The notes under the pieces are model-generated. The model saw nothing but the letters and a program-made list of their open reading frames with translations, was not told the origin of the DNA and searched no databases. Source: Didymodactylos carnosus (taxonomy: Eukaryota > Rotifera > Eurotatoria > Philodinida > Philodinidae). Taken from it: DNA of 37,834 bases. Shown in pieces: positions 1-9,694 of this stretch (position 1 is its first letter; every line of letters starts with the position of its first letter). Made by a program: the position numbers and the translations under genes. The DNA lies in assembly GCA_905250885.1 (NCBI GenBank), contig CAJNOQ010000993.1, positions 1 through 37,834 of the forward strand, written 5' to 3'.

Positions 1-141
1 GAAGCACGTAAAATCTTGTGCAAAAGATTGGTGTATAAAAAACAAAATCAAATGAATGAAGTAACGGAACAGCTAATAATGAGTGTTATGCACCTATTGA
101 AATTTGAACTTTGTGAGAATGACGGTTACCGTTTAAACTGA
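1..141 (+). CDS. 3' end of an unrecognised protein-coding gene (partial)
   Basis: Frame 1 is open from the first base to a TGA at 139-141 (46 codons). It ends in a mixed charged and hydrophobic tail (residues ..LLKFELCENDGYRLN). I do not recognise the family. Support for a real gene end comes from context: an AATAAA at 211-216 lies 70 nt after the stop and is followed by a T/GT-rich stretch like a cleavage-factor downstream element. It could instead be a chance open stretch; the upstream part lies outside the window. Confidence 0.35.
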   Translation, partial: EARKILCKRLVYKKQNQMNEVTEQLIMSVMHLLKFELCENDGYRLN

Positions 142-210
142 TCTCAGAGGGTGGTATCCTGATGGAAAACTTAGCTTCAATTCCAGTAGTGACCAACAGA
201 ACATTCGTCA

Positions 211-216
211 AATAAA
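211..216 (+). promoter_or_regulatory. poly(A) signal of the left-edge gene
   Basis: A canonical AATAAA is followed within 15-30 nt by a GT/T-rich run (TTTTGTTTTTTTGTG), the usual arrangement of signal plus downstream element. It fits the partial coding end at 139-141. Confidence 0.4.
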
Positions 217-755
217 GCACTGTCAGTTTTGTTTTTTTGTGTATTTTTATTATTTTGTTTAGATTCTCACCCTACACCGTTGACGGTAATGGGTATAACT
301 AACTAACTTGATGTAATCAAGAGAACAAGATTTATCTAGACGATAATCTTCTACTTTACATTTATACTGTTTGCACTCAAAAAATATAATATTGCAATTT
401 TCTATCATGTTCAAAATTTTGGATACTAAAAAACGAAAGAAGAGAAATGAATGAGAGTACATTTTTTCTCACTTTCGCTTCCTTTTGTACATTTCAGAAA
501 AACAGAAAGGTAACATCATGGATAAAAAAGCGTGACATTGTATGTCTCTTGATGATACAGATTGCGTATCAATTATTAAAAAAATGTCGCAATATCGATA
601 GATAAAACGGTACAATGTGATCAAAGCAGTTGATCAGTTGGCTTTTATCCAAACAAGAAGATAACTTATTGTATATAAAATGCATTTTTATACGCCGTTA
701 ATAGTTATCCACGCGCTATCACATGATAATGAAGATTACGTATCAGGTTTATGCC
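217..755. other. Intergenic spacer and upstream region of the ankyrin gene
   Basis: About 540 bases with no convincing coding region on either strand. The 67-codon minus-strand open stretch at 259-462 has no recognisable motif and lacks a gene-like context. The right half presumably carries promoter elements of the gene starting at 815. Confidence 0.5.
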
Positions 756-763
756 TATAAATA
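756..763 (+). promoter_or_regulatory. Possible TATA box of the ankyrin/SOCS gene
   Basis: TATAAATA lies 52 nt before the ATG at 815, which would place a start site near 785 and give a leader of about 30 nt. In such A+T-rich DNA this match could occur by chance. Confidence 0.3.
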
Positions 764-814
764 AACAAACGTTTACGTTAAAAAGTTAAACTAAATACAA
801 CGACGACAATAACG

Positions 815-3800
815 ATGTTACTTGATACGAATAAATTATCGTTAATATATAATCTGTGGAAATTAAATGATCAAGACGATTATATACAAGAAGTATGCGA
901 ATTCTCGAGAAAATTAACTGATTCAGACGTACTCGATGGTAAGTAGACATATAGAACAGATATATTTTCTACGTTTCTAATCAATTATCTATTTTATTAG
1001 CTCAATGTATTCAACAATATCCTGACTTAATTTATCTTGTTGAATTATGGGAACAAAGATCGTACAAAAAATTAGATGATCTATATGAAAGTCTGTTGAA
1101 TGATGTTAATTTTAGCGATAAATTGGATGCTATACTGAGATTTTTCTATGATGTACAAAGTTACGATCTTGTTCGTTATTTGTTAGAGAAAAACGTACAA
1201 TATTATCATACTAAAAAATTTACGAAAGGTTACAATGGTTTTCATGAAGCCTCGGCCTATGGCTTTAGTGCAGTATGTTCAATGTTTCTGAAAGATAAAC
1301 AAAAACGGTATGATGTTAATGAACCATTTACCATATTATATACAAGTAATAAAACACATAAGACAGAAGTAGTTAGTAATTTAACGGCATTACAACTAGT
1401 CTGCATATGGTCCAAATATTTTCCAAAACGATTTCGATTGTATGCTCATACACAACGAATATTATTAGATGCGGGTGCTCGTGTCAACATGATATCAACT
1501 GAACTGACATCACCTCTTCATTGGGCTTCTCGAGAACCACATACAACACAAATGGCCAAAGAATTATTAGAACGAGGTGCAATAGTGAATTGTAAAGATA
1601 AAATGAACATCATGCCAATTCATTATGCTTGTTGGGCAAGAAATTCACCTTTAGTAGAGTTGCTGATAAAGCATGGTGCACAATTGTGTGTAGCAGACGA
1701 ACTTGGACGAACAGCAATTCATTTTCTTTGTATGCCATCGTTCACAAATAAAATAATAGATGAAGATGAACAAATACAACAATGTGATCTTCTCGAATTA
1801 TTAATAAAAATGGCCAAAAATGAAAACGAGACCACGTAAGTTATTTTTTACTTATTTTGATCCCAAACTTGACAGAAACTTAGATCAATGTTTATTTTAA
1901 TTTATTTTTTTGTTATTTATTATAGATCTGTTAGACCGACAGTTGATTTAAATGTCCAGGATATTCAAGGTCATAATTTATTGATGTATGCGTGTGTTAG
2001 TCACAATCTAAAATTAATGGCGTTGTTGTTGAAACACCAACCCACTCTGTTGAATCAAACAAATGTTGATCAACAATCAGCTTTGATGATAGCTATTGAC
2101 GAAAGTTTTATTGATGGCATTAACTTTTTATTGAAACAAGAAGGTTTAGAACGTAATTTGCAAGATTCAGAAGGTAATACAGCTATCCATCATGCTTGTA
2201 TATGTACAAATATTGAACAACGTGCAACTATTCTTCAACTATTAATCGTTAATGGTGGATTTGATTTGGAAAAACAAAATAAACATCAACAAGATCCAGT
2301 TATGTTATGTATATTACAAGAACAAATCGATCTTTTTAAAATTTTGATAGATAAAACGGTTACATTAACAAAAAAAGACTTAGAATCACGCCAATGCATT
2401 CATTTAGCATGTCAAATAGGTAATTATGAACTCGTTGATATACTACTCAAATGTCCAAACATAAACCTGAATGTTAAAGATGAACAACAACGCAATTGTT
2501 TATATTATGCAATTAGTAATGGAAATTTAGACATAATCAATCTATTAATAAATAAGAATGTACAAATTAATATAACCGATCAAGTTGGTGATACTCCATT
2601 ACATTTGGCTGTAGTACATCCAACAAATGCATTTAATATTACCAAAACATTATTACAAACAAAAGATGGCAAAGAACTTCTTAATCAGCCATCAGGTGAT
2701 GGTGTAAAGCCCCTAATTTTAGCTGCTAATTCAAAAGCACCCGACGTCGTTCGACTATTAATGAAAAATGGTGTTGATTGCACCGTTGTAGATAATGATA
2801 GACGAACTGCGTTACATTTAGCGTGTGCAAGTGGATGCATTAAAACAGTATTATATCTGATTGAAATTGGAAATATTGATGTAAATAGTGTCGATGTATA
2901 TCAACAGACACCAATGTTTTATGCATTTATTTCTAATGAAATTGATATAGCACGATATCTTATGACATGTGGTGCTAAATTGAACGTTCGTGATGCACAT
3001 GGCTATTTACCACTTCATAGTGGAATATTGTTATCATCAAATGAACATGACTATAATGTAGAATTTATTGATTTATGTGCATATGAAAAACTTTCATTAG
3101 ATGACAATGATAATGAGAGTGGTTTATCACCATTAGGAGTCGCTTGTATGCAAGGAAAATTGAATGTTGTTGAATATTTAATTGAAAAATATCATGTTGA
3201 TTTATATTCTGTGTGTAATAATGGTCACTCAATATTAAATTATGCAACAACAGCACAAAATGAAAATTCGGTAAAAATAGTTGAAATATTAATTAAGAAT
3301 GGATGTTCACCAGATAAAATTGATCATCCAAAAGGTTCATTTATGTACACTATTTGTCAACATGGTCAACATGATGCAACAATATTTTTCATAAAAAGAT
3401 GGTTAAATGAAAATAATAATCAAGTAAGTAGATTAACATTCATGTCTCGAAAAATTCATAATTTACTATATTTGATTTTATAAATAGATATCGTCGACCT
3501 CAAACAATAATAAGATATATTCCAATATAAATGAACTTCATTATGGTGAAACAATATTGGATTTATTATTTAAACGTGCTGAATTAAACCATTTGGATAT
3601 AGATGTTGACATTTTACTAGAGTTAATGGACAATGGTGCAACATTTTATTCAACAAAATTTGATTATTTTCCATTACCATTAATAAATGATTGTCCATTG
3701 TTTTATGTTACATTATTACGTCAAAACTGTCCATCCATTCCTAATATTCCAGTTTTTATCTTCCATTTGTTGAATTCCATTACATTATGGCCGGAGACAT

Positions 3801-4123
3801 ATCTAACATTATACAAAACAAAATCATCGTTAACAATTTGTGAATATTTCTATTTAATTGTACAATTGGCCTATACTCTTTATAGTGTACCAAAATTATT
3901 TTTTACAATTGAAAAATATTTTCTACATCAGTTAGATTTTGAACAACCAAATGAACAAATTATTGAATTAAAAACACAACTACAACAATTACAATCAAAA
4001 ACTTTAACATTAGGTGAGTATGCAAGAAAATTAATTCGAAAACAAATTAAAATCCCATCAAAACATAATTTGAATCAATTAGGTCTTAGTTCACATTTAG
4101 TAAACTTTTTAAGATTTGAATAA
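815..4123 (+). CDS. Ankyrin-repeat protein with C-terminal SOCS-box-like segment (ASB-like)
   Basis: Four exons: 815-938, 1001-1835, 1926-3423 and 3488-4123, joined by three GT-AG introns of 62-90 nt. They total 3093 nt, exactly in frame, giving 1030 residues. The ATG at 815 opens an in-frame first exon that splices cleanly into the long second one. After a helical N-terminus, most of the protein is a long ankyrin array (roughly 15-18 repeats), seen in repeated TALHLAC, TPLHLAV and PLHWAS motifs followed by LL..G patterns. The last 37 residues match the SOCS-box pattern: a BC-box-like TLGEYARKLI, then L.LSSHLVNFL. In animal ASB proteins the repeats bind a substrate while the SOCS box binds elongin B/C and cullin-5, so a ubiquitin-ligase adaptor role is inferred. 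The usual BC-box cysteine is alanine here and the Cul5-box LPLP is not obvious. It could instead be another ankyrin scaffold. Confidence 0.85.
4010..4120 (+). other. SOCS-box-like C-terminal domain
   Basis: Encodes the last 37 residues of the ankyrin protein. The T-L-x3-A-x3-I pattern corresponds to the elongin-C-binding BC box (consensus S/T/P-L-x3-C-x3-A/I/L/V), and the ending QLGLSSHLVNFL corresponds to the family's L-P-L-P-x2-L-x2-Y-L ending in shape but without the prolines. Placement at the extreme C-terminus after ankyrin repeats is typical of ASB proteins. Confidence 0.55.
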
Positions 4124-4477
4124 AATAGACCGATAGACAATTAAAAAGTCAAAAATTGTATATAAAAATATCTTCTATGTAAATATATAGTAAAACAGAT
4201 ATTATAATCGATGGTGGTGATCAGAAAGATTTATTATACTTCTATGTAATATTTTGTATTTTTCTAAACAAATTTTTTTCTGTACATACAATTATTGTTC
4301 TTTATCTTTTACACATACTTTAAAATGAAAGAAATGACATGAATGACATTATCTGAATGATTTTAAAATATATGTGACACGTTTGTCGATATTTGTGTGT
4401 AAAACGACTTCTATTTTCATACTCTTTTTAAAAATTCTGTGGCATTAATTGTAAATATATGAATGTATATTTTTATA

Positions 4478-4483
4478 AATAAA
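4478..4483 (+). promoter_or_regulatory. Candidate poly(A) signal of the ankyrin/SOCS gene
   Basis: AATAAA lies 355 nt after the stop codon at 4121-4123. It is the first canonical hexamer I see downstream; the region between is A+T-rich and non-coding, as expected for a 3' UTR. Confidence 0.35.
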
Positions 4484-5009
4484 TATAAAAATATTTAGCT
4501 CTTTTCTCAGTTATGGAGACAAAAGTGTTTATCAATAAAATTAACAGAACAATGCGGATCAAGTATACAGTATTGTAAAGAAGTAACAAACAGAAAAGAC
4601 TGTTAACAAACGTAACAGTAAGACAATTTTTCTGCATTCTTCCAGTCCAATTTATAAAAATCAGAAAGACAATTAGTATAAACGAAGGTAGAGGCAAAAA
4701 GTAAAGCTCGTAGTAGAAAAACACAAGAAAAGTAACAAATTACAAACTGGTATGAGATATAGTGTTTCTGATGAGAATTTTGAGCCAGGGCCCAATCCAG
4801 TTTATCTATGCATTTTTTCGGCTAAAAATCAAATGCCACTGGAATTTCTAACTGCACTCGCATATTCTAATGATTGATTATCCAAGCATGAACGAAGTGA
4901 CCTTCCACTTTGAAAATTCGTGTTTTTAGTAAGAAAACTATGGAAACGCAGTGATCAACTGTAGAAAATCACTTCGTGTAAAATTTTCATTAGAAACACT
5001 GGTTCTAAT
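4484..5009. other. Intergenic, no gene seen
   Basis: About 525 A+T-rich bases. Short open stretches exist (for example minus strand 4473-4724, hydrophobic, without recognisable motif) but none has gene-like context. A small imperfect palindrome (ATTAGAA..TTCTAAT) at about 4989-5009 abuts the fold-back element to the right. Confidence 0.5.
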
Positions 5010-6091
5010 CGCAGGTGACATGCATCATTAGAAACTATGACGAGATGTGCATGTAAAAGCTGGCTTCAGAATTTACAAGAAGAATCGAAATCCGCTTGGC
5101 GAAAAGACTATAAAACGCAAAAAAGAGGCAGCTTCCCAAACAGCAATCTTTATACAAGTCATAAGTAAATCTTTTAGAAAAATTATTTACCGCACACTAG
5201 TTTTCTTGCGAACAACTGACAGAATGTAGATATTGTTTCAATCATTCAATATAAACTACGTAATAATATAACACCAAAAAAAATGAATGGAGGAAAATAT
5301 CTTTCATTAACAGGCTAATCACAAGAGAGTAGCATAGAGCTCGATATGTAGTTGTGCCAAAGATATGTATAAGCCATGTTGAACAGAGTCATCCATTATT
5401 CTTGAAGCTGCAGGATCTGTCAGAATTCAATAATTCGATAATAATTTAATATGAAAGTTGCATTCAATAGAGGGCACTGTTTTACGATATAACATAAACG
5501 AGAATAATCCTAAACAAGAACTTTTCCAGTAAACATTGCCCGAATTGAGTAATCAATGAAGCAATTATATAGGAAATTGAACATGGGAAAACTAGAGGAA
5601 TCGGTTTATGCCACGTTAATTCAAGATCAAGGTTAACAATTAAGTCAAGATCAAGGCTAACATTTGCCGACTTGTATTGTCTATACGATGAGTAATTGCT
5701 GAGATGCGACAAAACTTTGAAAACTTTTCAAAATTAGTAGAAATTATATGCTTTGAGCCTGTGTACACAAAAATGGTGAATGAAATTGACACGAGAATCC
5801 TCCCGCGACCTCGTGTTACGTTACGTACTTTGTATTGAATGATTTAAGCAGTGTCTGCGCACTCTGCCAGTTGTTCACAAGAAAACTAATGTGATAAATA
5901 ATTTTTCTAAAAGATTTGTTTACGACATGTATAACGACTACTGTTTCATCCGACTCTTTTGTACGGGAACTGCGTCGTTTTTGCACTTTAAAGTCTTTTC
6001 GCCAATTTCGATTCTTTTTGTCAATTCTGAAGCCACATTTACATGCACCTGCACATCTCGTCATAGTTTCTAATGATGCATGCCACTAGCG
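5010..6091. mobile_element. Fold-back (long inverted repeat) element 1
   Basis: The left arm (about 5010-5275) is the reverse complement of the right arm (about 5811-6091), with roughly three-quarters or better identity and several small indels. Landmarks are CATGCATCATTAGAAACTAT near the outer left end, its complement near 6062-6083, and AAATCTTTTAGAAAAATTATT in the middle of both arms. The spacer is about 535 nt. Both arms contain open stretches with similar Lys/Arg-rich peptides, but indels shift the frame between arms, so this is not a conserved protein. The structure suggests a non-autonomous DNA transposon of fold-back type. I found no clear target-site duplication, so exact ends are uncertain. 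Confidence 0.65.
5621..5666. repeat. Two-copy 24-bp tandem repeat
   Basis: TCAAGATCAAGGTTAACA is followed 24 nt later by TCAAGATCAAGGCTAACA, inside the loop of fold-back element 1. It is short and probably incidental. Confidence 0.6.
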
Positions 6092-6308
6092 AAGACTCGG
6101 ATGCTATTTTTGTTAAAAAATATTTTTCTTCGGAATTTTGCCTTTAGTACCAGGCTTTTTCCAAAATTTTGCAAGGATCTGTCAACCAAAAAACTTTACT
6201 TCAACGCTTCAGCTCGTGTTCTAAGACTTTTTTATTATTTAAAGTGTAAATTCGACTACATTCGGTATCTCATATTCAGTTTTTTATGAAAACTCAGGAA
6301 AAACTAGT

Positions 6309-6670
6309 CTTACAATCAGGATTGCCAACTCTTCTGATTTATCAGAATTTTTCTGATGGAGGTTTTTTCTGATCGCTTTCTGATTTTCTGATTTTTAACT
6401 TTTTTAATTAGTGCTAGACAAGATGGTTTTATGAACTGTAAAAAATACAATAATTGTCTTCTCCAAATACAGTTGAAGTTGAATTTCTTCTATAAAGCAT
6501 CCGGGACAAAGAAAAAAAAGAGGCAAATGAGGATCAGTTTTAAAAAAAATTAAGATATACCCGTTTTTCCTGTGTTTTGGGCAAAAAAATACGTCTTCTG
6601 ATTTTTGACACTATGCTTTTCTGATTTTTTCTGATTTCTGAGGTGTTGAGTTGGCAACCCTGCTTATAAT
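6309..6670. mobile_element. hAT-like MITE (element 6317-6662) with 8-bp target-site duplication
   Basis: The element starts CAGGATTGCCAACTC at 6317 and ends GAGTTGGCAACCCTG at 6662: 15-bp terminal inverted repeats with one mismatch and the CAGGG-type tip typical of the hAT superfamily. The flanks are CTTACAAT (6309-6316) and CTTATAAT (6663-6670), an 8-bp duplication with one mismatch, the size hAT transposases make. The 346-bp interior has no coding capacity but carries eight exact copies of TTCTGAT, five near the left end (6332-6392) and three near the right (6596-6635), like the subterminal transposase-binding repeats of hAT elements. Being this short, it must have been mobilised in trans by an autonomous relative. 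Confidence 0.85.
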
Positions 6671-8550
6671 ATTAAAAAAGCAATAAAGCGAAAAATTTTG
6701 CTTATTTTTCAAAAGTTTATTCTTTTTTTGCCTATTTTCAAAATTTCAGAATTTAGACATTTTTTAGCTAAAATTGACGTACAAAATTTTAAAATCGACT
6801 CTTTTCGGGGTAACTCCACGAACTCTACCAAGCCACAACAAACAAAGGAAAAAAAGGTCCTGCTCGATTTTTGATACAGCGCTTGAAAGTATAAAAATTG
6901 GATTCTCAAAATCGGGTTAACTAAAATTTTGTAATAAATTTTGTAATCCTTTTATTACACTTTGAAGCTTTAATTTCGCTCTTCTCCTGAAGTGATTCCG
7001 ACCATATGTTACATGTATACACAAGCGTCTCTACTTGTTTGTTCTTAATTTTTTACATTTTCTCTCATATTTTCATTTCTGCATCCAGAAAAACGTAAAA
7101 TCATAGTTTCTGCTACTTTTTTTTTATAATACTTCTGTATAATTTTTCTCCGTAGTGTTAGTTCTGTTTACCTCAGTAAACATGTTTCTATGTCGGTAGC
7201 TTCTTATTTGTGTTTGTATTCACTCATTTTTTTCTCCAATAATTTCATAAAAATAATACGCATGGCTAGTTGGGTTTTATTTTCTCATCCAGATCGAACG
7301 TTAATAAGTTTCACAGAGAAAATATTATTATTAACTAATTTAATGATAGAAAAAAATGCAGTTTCAGTATCTGTTTTTAGTTATTCACACATTTCTCAGG
7401 TATTTACCAAGCTGACACTAATCAAATAGAAATACTTCATTAGACAATATTGATTTACCAGCACACTCTCCAAATTGAGTGAAAGGCAAGGATAATTTAT
7501 TAACAAGTAATCTCAATATCGTTTCAGAAATACAACAACTTTTGCGAGTGGACGTTTTCTCCAAAACATAAAGTAATAATCTTTTCCAATTTTATTTAGT
7601 AAAGTTTATCGATCGCTTCTCAACTGAAAGAAACAATTCCAGAACGAGGACAAACCTTATAGTAAACAATTAAATAGTTTAAGAATCGTCTTATAATTCT
7701 TAGAACATGAATTTTACCTTAATTAATTTAACACGAGCTTGAAAGAATTAGCTTGACAAACAGGGAAATTTGATTGCGCATCAGTTTGTGAATTCAAAAT
7801 TTTCTATTCATTTTCTTCCGAATTATAAGCAACACTCATGGATCGTATTTGTTCCCACTAATCAAAAATTTATGAAACAAAAATATTGATTCATCTGGTA
7901 TAATAAATAAGTCACATATCAATCAACGAATAGAATCAGAAATGAACAAACAATTTTTTACAAATGAGCCGTCTACGTATGACCTCTGCGTATCTCTAGT
8001 TTTCTCCTTTAAAGAAAAGAATTAGTCGGATGGATTAATAATAATTCAAAAAGAATATTTTCATGTTTTTAGAAGTGTTGTTTTGAAATTCTCTTAAATA
8101 AAAACTATGTGCAAAGTAGAGTAAGGGAGGATCAAGTTTTGAGAAATTTAGATGGACATTGAAGTGCTGCCAGGAGGAAATGATGCTAGATTACCTCGAT
8201 CAAAGAAACGCTTTTCTATTGATAGTTGTACACAGCAATTATAAGATATGCTGTCTACTTTCAAGTTCGAGTTCACATTTTCTTTGACACTTTGTTCGAG
8301 AAAGCAAAGTTTAAACCGTTTACTTTGCGAAAAAAGTATACATTGTTTTTATAGCAATTCTAGGGCGTTTTGCGACTTTCTTTTTCTTTATATGTAGTCA
8401 TGAGCTCTGTGACTCATCTTGTTAATTTTTTTCATTCCAAAAGAAAACATCGACGTATCAACTAAATGCTTATTATAGGGGCAAATAAGCCATTCTGGAA
8501 TGGCATTATGCATCAGTAGGATACTATTCTGAATGCAAAAGACTTTGCAT
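6671..8550. other. Intergenic, no supported gene
   Basis: About 1.9 kb of A+T-rich DNA. The longest open stretch is 7190-7429 (+, 79 codons). Its inner part from an ATG at 7262 runs to a possible splice donor (CAG/GTATTT near 7400), but I find no recognisable domain, no following exon and no context, so I do not call a gene. No RNA gene is recognisable. Confidence 0.45.
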
Positions 8551-9125
8551 TTTATTTTTGATTGACTCGTGTTGCAATTACTCACTGGGAATTTAGTCAG
8601 CCTTATAAATTGAAGGTTTGCTTTCCTATTGACGAACTAATTTGTGCATTAGTTATTTTTTAATTTTTTATTGCTGATTGTAGTTTATAAAATTGAAAAT
8701 AAAATAATTTTAGCGCACAACAGTTTCTTTTTTGCTTTTAGTATCTACCACAAAAGTGCTATGTTGGAATCTTTACGCATAGTTTCTAATTTGTTTTAGA
8801 TAATAAAATCCAATAACAAATTAAATCAACCAACTCTTAATTGCTTTTTGTTGCAGATCTCATCAACATTTTCTTAATCTCAGTCTTATTCAGAAGTTGA
8901 TTATATTGAGTAGCTATAATTAGTAGGAGGTAGACACCAAAAACAGAAAAGAAACTATTGTGCGCAAAAATTATTTTATTTCAGTTTTATAAATTGCAAT
9001 CAGCAATAAAAACTTAAAAAATAACTAATACACAAATTAGTTCGTCAATAGGAAAGCAAACCTCCAATTTATAAGGCTGACTAAATTCCCAGTGAGTAAT
9101 TGCAACACGAGCCAATCAAAAGCAA
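8551..9125. mobile_element. Fold-back (long inverted repeat) element 2
   Basis: The left arm 8551-8750 and the right arm 8929-9125 are reverse complements at roughly 90% identity (about 17 differences over 198 positions by eye, mostly transitions). They include a perfect stretch of more than 40 bases around TTACTCACTGGGAATTTAG. The loop is 178 nt. There is no coding capacity and no clear target-site duplication (left flank ..GACTTTGCA, right flank TGATACAAC..). The arrangement is that of a non-autonomous fold-back or MITE-type DNA element. High arm identity suggests either fairly recent insertion or arm homogenisation. Confidence 0.8.
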
Positions 9126-9694
9126 ATGATACAACAAAAAGCCTCTAGTAACGATTTTATTTTTAGCTTTTTAAACGAACAAGAAAGTCAACCAGTACTA
9201 ATATTTGTACAATAGCAATGTTTGCTTGTTTTCATGTTGCTTCTTACTTGTGTCACATTCAATACCTGTGTGGACAATTGAATAACTAGTCTCCCATTTC
9301 CTGTGATGCTGATAGAATATATAATTTGTTATTTGACTAGGGTTTTATAGCGAAAGATAAAGATTATTCTATAAGGAATGTACAAAACTTGTACATTATG
9401 TTGTTGAACGTAACGCCAAAATACAGTATAAATCTCATTCATTTTTCATTCGAACCTCCTTCAAAGATTATAAGTACTGGATTTTTGGTCCGTACATTCT
9501 TGGATAATAGACCGATTTCTATTAAATTTGTTTACAACACACAATACAGTATAGAAGAAAATTGAACGCACGTAGAACTCTTGTCTTCAGATACGATAGA
9601 ATTTGACAATTTCATTTATATTACAATTATTCTAGTCCGACATCGAATTTTCTTCGTTTCAATTTTCAGATTGACTATGTCTTGATCCAACAGT
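9126..9694 (+). promoter_or_regulatory. Upstream region of UBR4
   Basis: About 570 non-coding bases between fold-back element 2 and the UBR4 start. A TATAAAT at 9427-9433 is a weak TATA candidate. Two good 3' splice-site sequences follow, TTATTCTAG ending at about 9634 and TTTCAATTTTCAG ending at 9669, so the 5' end of the mRNA is probably spliced. The minus-strand open stretch 9616-9831 overlaps the first exon and is a shadow. Confidence 0.35.
9656..9669 (+). other. 3' splice site 25 nt before the UBR4 start codon
   Basis: A pyrimidine-rich tract ending TTTTCAG at 9669 precedes a 25-nt leader and the ATG at 9695. No coding exon lies upstream. It could be the acceptor of a 5'-UTR intron or of a trans-spliced leader. 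Confidence 0.45.

Noticed and set aside
4473-4724. Minus-strand 83-codon hydrophobic open stretch
   Set aside because: Composition-driven (A+T-rich gives Leu/Ile/Phe); overlaps the presumed 3' UTR and has no supporting context.
5816-6064. Minus-strand open stretch of 82 codons similar to plus-strand 5047-5229
   Set aside because: The two are arms of one inverted repeat. Indels shift the frame between them, so peptide similarity is a by-product of nucleotide similarity, not conserved coding.
7190-7429. 79-codon open stretch, possibly a first exon (ATG at 7262, possible donor near 7400)
   Set aside because: No recognisable domain, no continuing exon found downstream and no homology by eye. 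An open stretch of this length is unremarkable here.
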